Assembly (NCBI GenBank): GCA_946188165.1
Contig: CAMHTW010000011.1
Coordinates: 19,993 to 83,992 of the forward strand
DNA from: an uncultured Prevotella sp.
GTDB lineage: Bacteria; Bacteroidota; Bacteroidia; Bacteroidales; Bacteroidaceae
DNA: 64,000 nucleotides
Direction of reading: 5' to 3'
Position 1 is the stretch's first letter. Every line of letters starts with the position of its first letter. Shown one piece after another: positions 34,045 through 41,565 of the stretch. The notes beneath the pieces are model-generated. The model saw only the letters and a list, made by a program, of their open reading frames with translations. It searched no databases and was not told the DNA's origin. The position numbers and the translations under genes were made by a program.

Positions 34045-34822
34045 GGCAAGCGAAATATCCCCAAAAGCTGAAATCAGCCCCAAGGCGAAAATCGGCAACA
34101 ATTGTAAGATATTCCCCTTCGTATATATCGAAGACGACGTGGAGATTGGCGATGACTGTATCATCATGCCTTTCGTCAGCATCCTCGACGGTTCACGCAT
34201 TGGTAAGGGCAACAAAATTCATCAGGGTTCGGTGATTGGTGCCCTGCCTCAGGACTTCCACTTTCGTGGCGAGAAATCGTATGTGAAGGTTGGCAACAAC
34301 AATATTATTCGCGAGAATGTTGTCATCAATCGTGGTACCTACAGGGACGGCTGTACCGTTATTGGTAACCACAACTATCTGTTAGAGGGTACGCATATCA
34401 GCCACGATACCGTGGTTGGTACCAACTGCGTATTTGGCAACGGTGTAGAGATTGCCGGCGACTGCGTTATAGGCAATGGTGTCATCTTCTCAACCGGTGC
34501 CATCCAGAATGCCGACACCCGTGCCGGCGATATGTCACTGATTCAGGCCGGCTGTGCTTTCTCGCACGACGTGCCTCCTTACGTCATTGCCGGTGGTTCG
34601 CCCATGGAGTATGGCGGTGTCAACACGACGATCTTGGATTTTGCCGGTATCGACAAGAAGGTGCAGAAGCACATTGCCAATGCCTACCGTCTGCTGTTCC
34701 ACGGTAAGACCAGCGTGTTTGACGTCATCAACCAGATTAAGGACCAGGTGCCCGACAGCCCTGAGATTCAGAACATCATCACGTTCCTGCAAGAAACTAA
34801 GCGTGGTATCATGTGTAAGTAA
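34043..34822 (+). CDS. LpxA-like acyltransferase (left-handed beta-helix)
   Basis: A 259-residue hexapeptide-repeat protein most like LpxA, the UDP-GlcNAc O-acyltransferase of lipid A synthesis. ATG 34043 is chosen; the codons before it are repeat. The family block LPQDFHFRGEKSYVKVGNNN and IRENVVINRGT is present, and the catalytic-base region THISHD (His118, His121) aligns with E. coli His122/His125. His144 and His160 of E. coli correspond to Asp140 and about Gln155 here, and the C-terminal helical domain is present. It may be a second LpxA paralogue with another nucleotide-sugar or acyl preference. Thirty-seven bp downstream of the efflux operon, probably co-transcribed. Confidence 0.85.
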   Translation: MASEISPKAEISPKAKIGNNCKIFPFVYIEDDVEIGDDCIIMPFVSILDGSRIGKGNKIHQGSVIGALPQDFHFRGEKSYVKVGNNNIIRENVVINRGTYRDGCTVIGNHNYLLEGTHISHDTVVGTNCVFGNGVEIAGDCVIGNGVIFSTGAIQNADTRAGDMSLIQAGCAFSHDVPPYVIAGGSPMEYGGVNTTILDFAGIDKKVQKHIANAYRLLFHGKTSVFDVINQIKDQVPDSPEIQNIITFLQETKRGIMCK

Positions 34823-34849
34823 TCGCCGTGCTGACCACGACCAATAATT

Positions 34850-34881
34850 AATCCCCGCCAAACAATTAATTGGCGGGGATT
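34850..34881. terminator. Hairpin terminator after the LpxA-like gene
   Basis: Perfect 12-bp stem AATCCCCGCCAA/TTGGCGGGGATT with an 8-nt loop, followed by CTTATTTGG. It sits between convergent genes and may serve both. Confidence 0.85.
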
Positions 34882-34910
34882 CTTATTTGGTGTGTTTGTG
34901 CTCAGGCTGC

Positions 34911-35483
34911 TTAGTCGTCAGGATTACCCTTGTAGTGATAGGGCTTCAGCATAGGATTGTCGCCAAGATCCATCTCTGGTATGGCTGTATCCTTCATGAG
35001 GCGATCGTTGTTCTTACCACGCACGTTACCTTCTGTCATCACGAAATCGTCGTAATTGAGGAATGGAATGACAATGCCAAAGATGCCCAAGCCTTCACGC
35101 AGTCCGTCAGTATGTACGTTATTGACCAAACGACATGTAGAGAACAGTGTGTGATGATACACTTCAATACGGTTGTTGCGATTGAAGATTTCCATTATCT
35201 CCTTGTCGTTAAAGGTGGTGTCGGCTTCCGTAAAGGGACGCCGTATGTTGTTGAAGACCTCGTCTACTGGATCGCAGCGCTTTTCATAGTTGTCTTGTAT
35301 GCATTCGCGGATGTCGTCTGCCATCTGTACACGCATCTCTTCCTCAGAGGGAACGGTAGCTATTGCCACAATCAACAGTATGAAGGCAATAACTGCGAGG
35401 ATGATGATTTTACCCAGACAACTGTTCGTAAACTCATTTGACATACTTTGTCTCTTGTAGGTGCTTCTGTTGGTTGGTTCCAT
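34911..35483 (-). CDS. Membrane-anchored protein of unknown function
   Basis: A 190-residue protein I do not recognise. One strong hydrophobic segment (IIILAVIAFILLIVAIATV, about residues 26-44) follows a short cytoplasmic N-terminus; the rest is hydrophilic and acidic, with VPSEEEMRVQMADDI directly after the helix and an IVIPFLNYDDFVMTEGNVRGKN region. Two possible starts: 35483 and an internal ATG at 35444 (MSNEFTNSC). It follows folE by 22 bp and ends the leftward DUF1599-tpiA-SPOR-folE unit. Topology suggests a single-pass inner-membrane protein with a periplasmic domain. Confidence 0.7.
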   Translation of the reverse strand: MEPTNRSTYKRQSMSNEFTNSCLGKIIILAVIAFILLIVAIATVPSEEEMRVQMADDIRECIQDNYEKRCDPVDEVFNNIRRPFTEADTTFNDKEIMEIFNRNNRIEVYHHTLFSTCRLVNNVHTDGLREGLGIFGIVIPFLNYDDFVMTEGNVRGKNNDRLMKDTAIPEMDLGDNPMLKPYHYKGNPDD

Positions 35484-35505
35484 CTTACTATATAATTATG
35501 ATTTG

Positions 35506-36090
35506 TTATTTGCTGTGTATGAGGTTCATAAACTCCTGACGGGTCTTAGCCTGATTGAAGGCTCCGCTGAAGTCGCTGGTTGTGGTAATACTGTTTTGTT
35601 TCTCCACGCCACGCATCTGCATGCACATGTGGCGTGCTTCTACTACCACCATAACTCCTAAAGGATGGAGGGTCTGCTCGATGGCCTCCTTAATTTGCAG
35701 CGTCATACGTTCCTGCACTTGCAGACGATGGCTGTAGATGTCAACCACACGGGCTATCTTCGAGAGTCCCGTGATATAGCCGTTGGGGATATAAGCCACA
35801 TGTGCCTTACCATAGAAGGGCAACATGTGATGTTCACAAAGCGAGAAGAAATCGATGTCCTTGACAATAACCATCTGTGAATAGTCTTCCTTGAACAGTG
35901 CCTGGCGCAACACCTCATGAGCATCTTCCTCATAGCCTCTGGTCAGTGTCTGCATAGCTTTGGCCACACGCATAGGGGTCTTCTGAAGTCCTTCACGCTC
36001 CGGGTCTTCGCCCAGCAATTTCAGAACCTCCTCATAGTGCTTGGCCAGCGGCTCAAGTCCCTCTCTAAATGTTTCGTTTCCCAGACTCAC
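35506..36090 (-). CDS. folE: GTP cyclohydrolase I
   Basis: A 194-residue enzyme converting GTP to dihydroneopterin triphosphate, first step of folate (or queuosine-type pterin) synthesis. Zinc ligands Cys85 and His88 ([10 protein letters not shown]) and Cys156 ([10 protein letters not shown]) are present, with the [20 protein letters not shown] and TTSDFSGAF blocks. The start codon is GTG (36088-36090), whose G is the last base of the last 9-bp repeat unit upstream. Length normal. Confidence 0.96.
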   Translation of the reverse strand: MSLGNETFREGLEPLAKHYEEVLKLLGEDPEREGLQKTPMRVAKAMQTLTRGYEEDAHEVLRQALFKEDYSQMVIVKDIDFFSLCEHHMLPFYGKAHVAYIPNGYITGLSKIARVVDIYSHRLQVQERMTLQIKEAIEQTLHPLGVMVVVEARHMCMQMRGVEKQNSITTTSDFSGAFNQAKTRQEFMNLIHSK

Positions 36091-36151
36091 TTCTCTAACT
36101 CCTTTAACTTCTTTAACTCCCTTAACTTCTTTAACTCCCTAACTTCCTTAA
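36090..36151. repeat. 9-bp tract from SPOR-gene stop to folE start
   Basis: On the minus strand: TTAAGGAAG, TTAGGGAG (one base short), TTAAAGAAG, TTAAGGGAG, TTAAAGAAG, TTAAAGGAG, TTAGAGAAG. The first unit contains the SPOR-gene TAA stop; the last overlaps the GTG start. Same unit family as 58096-58127. Confidence 0.9.
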
Positions 36152-36753
36152 TATTGTACCGTAATCTTTCCCTTGACAATAGAAGCTTGGTTGTAGCCCA
36201 GATTGCGCAGCTGCACCAGCATCTGGTGGGCTTCCTCATAGGTGCGGTAGTTACCAACCCGGCATATCCAGCGTGGCGAATAAAAATGTACGTACACGGG
36301 TACGTTGGCAAAGTGTGACTTGATATTGTTGCCTATCCGCTCTGCCTGAATGCGGTCTTTACGCGAGTTACCTCCTGCAAAGGCTTGCACGCGGTAGCCA
36401 CTTACCTTCACGCCACCACGCATGACCTTTTTGCTCAGATCAGGCGTCGTTTCGTCTTCGCCTTCGTTTCCTGTGGTCACACTGTTGGGTGTTGCAGGTT
36501 TGTTGGTCGAAGTCTTCGACCCTGACGTAGTAGTATGCGATGTGGCAGATTGATTAGCTGTGGTTGTCTGCTTGGTGTTGTTATTCAGCACCTCACTATT
36601 GACCAACTTGTCGATATCCGCGTCCTGATGAATGGTCACCGTACCTTGTCCGTTACCGTTCTGCTGTTGTATGCGCTGGGTATAAGTCTGTGCAGATAAA
36701 GGTAAAAAAGTAAAAAGGTAAAAAGGTAATACAATGAGAACCTTTTTAATCAT
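36148..36753 (-). CDS. SPOR-domain secreted protein
   Basis: A 201-residue envelope protein with a C-terminal SPOR domain (about residues 120-201: GYRVQAFAGGNSRKDRIQAE ... CRVGNYRTYEEAHQMLVQL ... IVKGKITVQY), a fold that binds denuded septal peptidoglycan glycans. The start at 36753 (MIKKVLIVLPFYLF) gives a good signal peptide ending LPLSA; an ATG eight codons upstream (36777) is also possible. The middle is a Thr/Ser/Asn-rich linker. The hydrophobic core of the signal peptide is encoded by an 8-bp tandem repeat. Confidence 0.88.
   Translation of the reverse strand: MIKKVLIVLPFYLFTFLPLSAQTYTQRIQQQNGNGQGTVTIHQDADIDKLVNSEVLNNNTKQTTTANQSATSHTTTSGSKTSTNKPATPNSVTTGNEGEDETTPDLSKKVMRGGVKVSGYRVQAFAGGNSRKDRIQAERIGNNIKSHFANVPVYVHFYSPRWICRVGNYRTYEEAHQMLVQLRNLGYNQASIVKGKITVQY
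36701..36732. repeat. 8-bp repeat encoding the SPOR-protein signal peptide core
   Basis: GGTAAAAA, AGTAAAAA, GGTAAAAA, GGTAATAC; the minus (coding) strand gives VLPFYLFTFLPLS. The same GGTAAAAA/AGTAAAAA units form the junction tract 36787-36826, in the opposite sense relative to coding. Confidence 0.9.
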
Positions 36754-36786
36754 GGAATAATTTAAGATTGTCGTCATAATGCTACG

Positions 36787-36826
36787 TTTTTACTTCTTTA
36801 CTTTTTTACCTTTTTACTTTTTATTT
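36787..36826. repeat. 8-bp tract after the tpiA stop
   Basis: Five octamers on the minus strand: AAATAAAA, AGTAAAAA, GGTAAAAA, AGTAAAGA, AGTAAAAA. The first holds the TPI TAA stop (36821-36823). Confidence 0.88.
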
Positions 36827-38797
36827 CTTCCAAGCGTCGATGATGCCCTTGAAGTCAGCACACTTCAGTGAAGCGCCACCGATCAGACCTCCGTCGATAT
36901 CGGGCTTTGCAAACAACTCAGGAGCGTTCGAGGCCTTGCAGCTGCCACCATACAGGATGCTGGTGTCGTCAGCTACTGCCTGACCGTACTTCTCAGCAAT
37001 GATAGAGCGGATGTAAGCGTGAATCTCTTCAGCCTGCTCAGCGGTAGCAGTCTTACCTGTTCCAATAGCCCAGATAGGCTCGTAGGCGATGATAATCTTG
37101 CGGAAATCCTCCTCAGCCAAATTGAATACGCTACCCTCAAGTTCAGCCTTTACGACCTCGTTCTGCTTGTTGGCCTCACGTTCTGCCAGTGACTCACCGA
37201 TACAGAAGATAACCTTCAGACCGTTCTTCTGAGCCAACAGCACCTTCTCCTTCAGAATCTCAGGAGTTTCCTTGTAATATTCACGACGCTCTGAGTGGCC
37301 CAGAATCACGTACTGGGCACCAGTTGACTTAATCATCTCTGCGCTAACCTCACCAGTGAAGGCACCCTTCTCCTTGTCGGCACAGTTCTCAGCACCCAGA
37401 CCAATAACGCTACCTTCCAACACCTGAGCGACAGATGCGAGGTGGATAAACGGTGTGCAGATAACCACGTCACAGTTGGGTTTGTCTGCTGCCAGTGCTT
37501 CGTTCAGTTCCTTTGCCAGGGCTACGCCCTCCTGCAGGTTCAGGTTCATCTTCCAGTTGCCTGCTACAATCTTTTTTCTCATGTTCTTTTTACGTTTTAA
37601 AAGTTGAAATATCTTGTCTTTATTGTCCTTGTCTTTTTTCTTCAGCCAATTCGACCACATCCAGAGTCTGTCAGCCAGTGTCAGCAACAGTAGTGGCAAT
37701 ACATACCAGAGCAGGATAGTCAGAATCTTTTGTGGCACGGAGTCCTCCGGCATCTGTCCTATCTCCAGGAATTGCAACTGCTTGCTCAGCGCTTCTTCAC
37801 GTGGCAGACGGTTGTGGCTCCACTTGCGTATCACCTTGCCGTCCTTCAGCAGCATCAGTCCCGGATTGCTGCGTATCATCGTTTTCAGCACGATATCGTC
37901 CGTCTGACAGAAAGAGTACTCAGCACCTGTACGGTCTCTCCATTGCTGTATGCCTTGCTTGCCGCTGGCTGTCAGGCAGTAGAAAGGGTAGTCGTAATCC
38001 TGCGCATATTCATGCACCTCGTTGATGCGATCCAACTGCGAGTCGTCTGCCTGTTCCAAGTGTGGTGCAATCAGCAGGAACGTATAACCCTGATTCAGTA
38101 GCATCGGTTCCGTTATTTCCTCGCTATCTTCCACCTGATCCGAGTTTTCATTCTCTGAGACATCCGGCAGGCGTTCCACGAAGAAGTCTGCGTAGGGCGA
38201 CTCTTCTCCCTCCATCATCTTCAGCCATCCAGCCCTGAGATCGGTACCCACATGGTAGGGACGGAAATCAAAATAGGGCAAGTCGTAGAGCGACCATCCT
38301 GATACGGCAACAATGAACAGTGCCGAGTAGTTGATGACTATCCACTGGTTCGATCGCGATATGAATCGCATCATCTCCAACGGCCAGCGTCTCACGATGC
38401 AGGCCAGTGCCAGTAGCACCACATTTTTGGCCAGCGTCTGCCAGTTAGTCAGCACCACGGCATCGCCAAAGCATCCGCAGTCGCTGATGGGATTGGCTAT
38501 GGCCAACCACAGCGTGATGGGGGTCATCACAAGCATCAATATCAGCGTCAGCAACGTTACCATTCGACGACGGATGGCAAACAGCAGACAGATGCCCAAT
38601 CCAAATTCTACGGCCGATAGCAACACCGCTGCACCCAGCGTGGCAACGTCAGGCACATACTGCGCCAGTTCGACGGCCTGTAGATAATCGTGTATTTTAT
38701 ATTGTGTTCCCAGCGGGTCAACGGCTTTGACGAATCCTGACAGAATCAGGATAATGGCCAGTACCAGCCGTGCTATGTTTACTCCCGCCTTCTTCAC
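36821..38797 (-). CDS. tpiA: DoxX-like/BT_3928-type membrane protein fused to triosephosphate isomerase
   Basis: A single 658-codon frame. Residues 1-405 are a BT_3928-like inner-membrane protein: DoxX-type helices (about 8-25, 53-78, 82-102, 123-141), a CGCFGD motif, a thioredoxin-like soluble part (about 220-350) and a last helix near 361-381. Residues 406-658 are a complete triosephosphate isomerase with Lys416 (GNWKMN), His501 (ILGHSERRE) and Glu573 ([11 protein letters not shown]). In other Bacteroidales these are adjacent separate genes. The linker [13 protein letters not shown] looks like a former leader read through, and ATG 37582 could still start a free 253-residue TPI. The predicted start is GTG (38795-38797), inside a 7-bp repeat. 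Confidence 0.85.
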   Translation of the reverse strand: MKKAGVNIARLVLAIILILSGFVKAVDPLGTQYKIHDYLQAVELAQYVPDVATLGAAVLLSAVEFGLGICLLFAIRRRMVTLLTLILMLVMTPITLWLAIANPISDCGCFGDAVVLTNWQTLAKNVVLLALACIVRRWPLEMMRFISRSNQWIVINYSALFIVAVSGWSLYDLPYFDFRPYHVGTDLRAGWLKMMEGEESPYADFFVERLPDVSENENSDQVEDSEEITEPMLLNQGYTFLLIAPHLEQADDSQLDRINEVHEYAQDYDYPFYCLTASGKQGIQQWRDRTGAEYSFCQTDDIVLKTMIRSNPGLMLLKDGKVIRKWSHNRLPREEALSKQLQFLEIGQMPEDSVPQKILTILLWYVLPLLLLTLADRLWMWSNWLKKKDKDNKDKIFQLLKRKKNMRKKIVAGNWKMNLNLQEGVALAKELNEALAADKPNCDVVICTPFIHLASVAQVLEGSVIGLGAENCADKEKGAFTGEVSAEMIKSTGAQYVILGHSERREYYKETPEILKEKVLLAQKNGLKVIFCIGESLAEREANKQNEVVKAELEGSVFNLAEEDFRKIIIAYEPIWAIGTGKTATAEQAEEIHAYIRSIIAEKYGQAVADDTSILYGGSCKASNAPELFAKPDIDGGLIGGASLKCADFKGIIDAWKK

Positions 38798-38834
38798 TCT
38801 TCACTATTCACTATTCACTCTTCACTATTCACTA
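38793..38834. repeat. 7-bp tract from DUF1599 stop to next start
   Basis: Six heptamers; minus strand AGTGAAT/AGTGAAG alternating. The DUF1599 TAG stop (38825-38827) and the GTG start of the next gene (38795-38797) both lie inside. Confidence 0.93.
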
Positions 38835-39382
38835 GCGCAGCGCAACTTGATGGCTCCAAACACAGCATAGTTGATGATGTCCATATAGTTGGCATCAATG
38901 CCCTCGCTTACCAGCGTGCTGCCCTGCAAGTCCTCAATCTCCTTGATACGCTCTATCTTAGTCAGAATGAAGTCAGTATACGAACTCACGCGCATCGAAC
39001 GCCACGCCTCGTCATAGTCGTGGTTTTTACGTTTCATCAACTCCAACGCTTCCTGGGCGTAACGGTCGTACAGCACCATCGCCTCGTCGTTAGTAATGTC
39101 GACAGTATCACTGAAGCCACGCTCCAGTTGGATGAGTCCCACAATACCATAGTTTATCAGAGCGATGAACTCAGGACGGATGCCTTCGCCCACCAGCGAC
39201 TCTTTCTTGATTTCCAGCGAACGGATGCGCTTGGCCTTGATAAACAGTTGGTCGGTCAGCGACTCTGGTCGAAGAATGCGCCATGAGGCTCCATAGTCGT
39301 GGAGTTTTTTCTCAAACAGCGCACGGCATTCACCGATGGTTTGTTCGAACTGTGCGTTCGTTTTTGCTTCGTTATTAGCCAT
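38825..39382 (-). CDS. DUF1599 protein (tandem nucleotide-modification-associated domain)
   Basis: A 185-residue cytoplasmic protein made of two related halves: LHDYGASWRILRPESLTDQL (about residue 30) and NHDYDEAWRSMRVSSYTDFI (about 120), each followed by a KxxRIxxxE and an INYGIVGLIQLE or INYAVFGAIKLR helix. This duplicated DUF1599 unit is also called nucleotide modification associated domain 1. Function is unproven. First gene of the leftward unit ending near 34911. Its start lies 9 bp downstream of a -7 element, so the leader is only a few bases. Confidence 0.88.
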   Translation of the reverse strand: MANNEAKTNAQFEQTIGECRALFEKKLHDYGASWRILRPESLTDQLFIKAKRIRSLEIKKESLVGEGIRPEFIALINYGIVGLIQLERGFSDTVDITNDEAMVLYDRYAQEALELMKRKNHDYDEAWRSMRVSSYTDFILTKIERIKEIEDLQGSTLVSEGIDANYMDIINYAVFGAIKLRCASE

Positions 39383-39390
39383 ATCGGGTG

Positions 39391-39398
39391 CAAAGGTA
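39391..39398 (-). promoter_or_regulatory. Promoter -7 element for the DUF1599 operon
   Basis: TACCTTTG on the minus strand; the -33 region falls into the TTAATTC repeat shared with the cca promoter. Confidence 0.6.
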
Positions 39399-39409
39399 CA
39401 AAAAAAATC

Positions 39410-39437
39410 TTAATTCTTAATTCTTAATTCTTAATTT
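39410..39437. repeat. 7-bp tandem repeat TTAATTC x4 between divergent promoters
   Basis: Three perfect TTAATTC units and one TTAATTT, placed between the two divergent -7 elements (39391-39398 and 39443-39450) where both -33 boxes would lie. Confidence 0.93.
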
Positions 39438-39442
39438 TTTTG

Positions 39443-39450
39443 TAACTTTG
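39443..39450 (+). promoter_or_regulatory. Promoter -7 element for cca
   Basis: TAACTTTG, 25 bp upstream of the ATG; no -33 TTTG, repeat instead. Confidence 0.6.
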
Positions 39451-39475
39451 CAGGCCAAAATAGAAATATATCAAG

Positions 39476-41008
39476 ATGAAGTTGTATTCAGATGCCGCAT
39501 TGGCTCAGATATTGGATCAGGAGATTTTCCACCAGATCAGCCACGTAGCCGATACGATGGGTGTCGAGTGTTATGTGGTAGGCGGCTATGTACGTGATAT
39601 ATTCCTTGAGCGACCATCCAACGACATCGATGTTGTCGTGGTGGGCAGCGGCATCGCCGTAGCGGAAGAACTGAAACGACAGTTAGGCAAGAAGGCTCAC
39701 CTCTCCGTTTTCCGCAACTTTGGTACGGCACAGGTTAAATTCTATCAGAAGGGAAAGGAATTCGAGGTCGAATTCGTTGGTGCCCGCCGTGAGAGTTATA
39801 GCCACGATTCGCGCAAACCTATTGTCGAGGATGGTACGCTGGAAGACGACCAGAACCGTCGCGACTTTACCATCAACGCTATGGCTATATGTTTGAACAG
39901 CAGTCGTTTTGGCGAGCTGGTCGATCCCTTCAACGGCATTGCTGACCTTGAGGACGGCATCATCGCCACACCCCTCGACCCCGAAATCACCTTCAGCGAC
40001 GACCCTTTGCGTATGATGCGCTGCATCCGTTTTGCTACGCAACTCAATTTCCAGATTGAGGATGCCACCTTCGATGCCCTGCAGCGCATGGCAGACCGTA
40101 TTAAGATTGTCAGTGGCGAACGTATCGAGGTTGAACTCAACAAAATCATGATGGCCCCGCACCCCAGCATCGGTTTCGAACTGCTACAACGTTCCGGACT
40201 TTTGCAGATTATCCTGCCTGAACTGGCTGCCCTCGACATCGTTGAAAAGCGTGACGGGCGTGCCCATAAGAACAATTTCTATCATACGCTGGAGGTGCTT
40301 GAAAACGTTGTGAAAAGTGTAGAGTTAAGAGTGAAGAGTGAAGAATTTCCTACCGGACAGGGGGCTGGCGCAGAAGGTGTGTCGAAAGCAGATTCTTCAC
40401 TCTTCACTCTTCACTCTTCACTATATTTGCGTTGGGCCGCTCTGCTCCACGACATCGGCAAGACCAAGACGAAACGCTGGGAACCCGCTATAGGATGGAC
40501 ATTCCACAACCACAACCTCGTTGGTGCCAAGATGGTGCCTCAGATTTTCCGTCGTCTCAAGTTGCCCATGGGTGCCGAGATGAAGTATGTGCAGAAACTC
40601 GTTGACCTCCACATGCGTCCACAGGTCATTGCCGATAACGAGGTGACTGACTCTGCTGTACGTCGACTGATTAATGATGCAGGCGATGATATCGACGACC
40701 TCATGCTGCTTTGCGAGGCCGATATCACATCGAAGAATGAGGTTAAGAAGAAGATGTTTCTCGAGAATTTCCGTATTGTCCGCGAAAAACTTGTCGACCT
40801 CAAGGAAAAAGACTATAAGCGCCTGCTCCAGCCTGTCATCGACGGCAACGAGATTATGGAACTCTTCCACCTGCAACCTTCTCGCGAGGTGGGAACGCTG
40901 AAGCAGTACTTGAAAGACGCCGTATTAGATAATAAGGTGGAGAACGAACGCGAACCACTCATGCAACTGCTGTTGCAGAAGGCTCGTGAAATGGGGCTGA
41001 AAATGTGA
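39476..41008 (+). CDS. cca: CCA tRNA nucleotidyltransferase with repeat-derived insertion
   Basis: A 510-residue polymerase-beta-type enzyme that adds or repairs tRNA 3' CCA ends. The nucleotidyltransferase head has VVGGYVRD and the metal pair Asp50/Asp52 (SNDIDVVVVG), EDDQNRRDFTINA and DPLRMMRCIRFATQL; a C-terminal HD domain carries His325-Asp326 (LLHDIGK) and TFHNHN. Homologues have a short loop between LEVLENV and LRWAALLHD. Here residues about 278-317 are an extra, in-frame segment whose two ends are coded by inverted 7-bp tandem repeats (40310-40344 and 40394-40421). The frame stays open, so the enzyme is presumably functional. Own promoter at 39443. Confidence 0.95.
   Translation: MKLYSDAALAQILDQEIFHQISHVADTMGVECYVVGGYVRDIFLERPSNDIDVVVVGSGIAVAEELKRQLGKKAHLSVFRNFGTAQVKFYQKGKEFEVEFVGARRESYSHDSRKPIVEDGTLEDDQNRRDFTINAMAICLNSSRFGELVDPFNGIADLEDGIIATPLDPEITFSDDPLRMMRCIRFATQLNFQIEDATFDALQRMADRIKIVSGERIEVELNKIMMAPHPSIGFELLQRSGLLQIILPELAALDIVEKRDGRAHKNNFYHTLEVLENVVKSVELRVKSEEFPTGQGAGAEGVSKADSSLFTLHSSLYLRWAALLHDIGKTKTKRWEPAIGWTFHNHNLVGAKMVPQIFRRLKLPMGAEMKYVQKLVDLHMRPQVIADNEVTDSAVRRLINDAGDDIDDLMLLCEADITSKNEVKKKMFLENFRIVREKLVDLKEKDYKRLLQPVIDGNEIMELFHLQPSREVGTLKQYLKDAVLDNKVENEREPLMQLLLQKAREMGLKM
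40310..40421. repeat. Inverted pair of 7-bp tandem tracts inserted in cca
   Basis: Left tract: GTGAAAA, GTGTAGA, GTTAAGA, GTGAAGA x2. Right tract: TCTTCAC x4. They give a perfect 19-bp inverted repeat (40328-40346 and 40392-40410) around a 45-bp core encoding PTGQGAGAEGVSKA. The units equal those at 38793-38834. Confidence 0.92.
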
Positions 41009-41024
41009 GAAGGGCGAACAAGAG

Positions 41025-41055
41025 AAAAGCCTCGCAATGTGATTGCGAGGCTTTT
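41025..41055. terminator. Bidirectional terminator between cca and rpsO
   Basis: Perfect 13-bp stem AAAAGCCTCGCAA/TTGCGAGGCTTTT with a 5-nt loop; A- and T-rich ends let it work for both convergent genes. Confidence 0.92.
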
Positions 41056-41077
41056 ACTTTTCCACTCTTTCTTTCGA

Positions 41078-41347
41078 TTACTTACGCAGACCGAGGGCCT
41101 TAATCAGTTCACGATAGCGAGTGATGTCCTTGTTGTACAGGTACTTCAGGAGCTTACGACGGCGACCTACCATCTTAGTCAGTGCACGAGCGGTACCGAA
41201 GTCCTTGTGGTTCTTCTTCAGGTGCTCGGTAAGGTGCTGAATACGATAGGTGAACAGGGCCACCTGGCTCTCTACAGAACCTGTGTCCTTAGTGTCTTTG
41301 CCATACTGGCCGAAAATCTCAGCCTTTTTAGCTTGATCTAAATACAT
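41078..41347 (-). CDS. rpsO: 30S ribosomal protein S15
   Basis: An 89-residue ribosomal protein binding 16S rRNA helices 20-22. Family blocks TGSVESQVALFTYRIQHLTE, HKKNHKDFGTARAL and RRRKLLKYL are present, with full length. Transcribed alone and leftward, from a consensus promoter, with a leader of about 110 nt. Confidence 0.98.
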   Translation of the reverse strand: MYLDQAKKAEIFGQYGKDTKDTGSVESQVALFTYRIQHLTEHLKKNHKDFGTARALTKMVGRRRKLLKYLYNKDITRYRELIKALGLRK

Positions 41348-41456
41348 TGTTTTGTTTGTGATTATAAATGTTTTGCAATAACATCTTTCGGACGTTTTTC
41401 CTGCCTAATCACGGGCGGTTCGCGTCGTCAAATGCTTCGGATTTTCCGAAATGCGG
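41348..41456 (-). promoter_or_regulatory. Possible S15 autoregulatory leader
   Basis: The rpsO leader contains a perfect TTCGGA-AAA-TCCGAA hairpin (41436-41450), a GC-rich middle and an ATGTT/AACAT stem near the start codon. S15 leaders in several phyla bind S15; no match to a specific described class can be claimed. Confidence 0.35.
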
Positions 41457-41460
41457 GTGC

Positions 41461-41492
41461 AAAATTACACATTTTCTGCAAAACTACCAAAT
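41461..41492 (-). promoter_or_regulatory. Promoter for rpsO
   Basis: Minus strand TTTG (41489-41492), 20 bp, TAATTTTG (41461-41468). Confidence 0.75.
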
Positions 41493-41510
41493 ATTTCCCA
41501 AAAAAGTTGT

Positions 41511-41518
41511 ACCTTTGC
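41511..41518 (+). promoter_or_regulatory. Promoter -7 element for typA
   Basis: TACCTTTG, 47 bp upstream of the ATG; -33 not recognisable. Divergent from rpsO. Confidence 0.55.
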
Positions 41519-41565
41519 ACCCGAAATTGTAAAAAAGTAAATGGTAAATCCGTAAATTATTTAGG

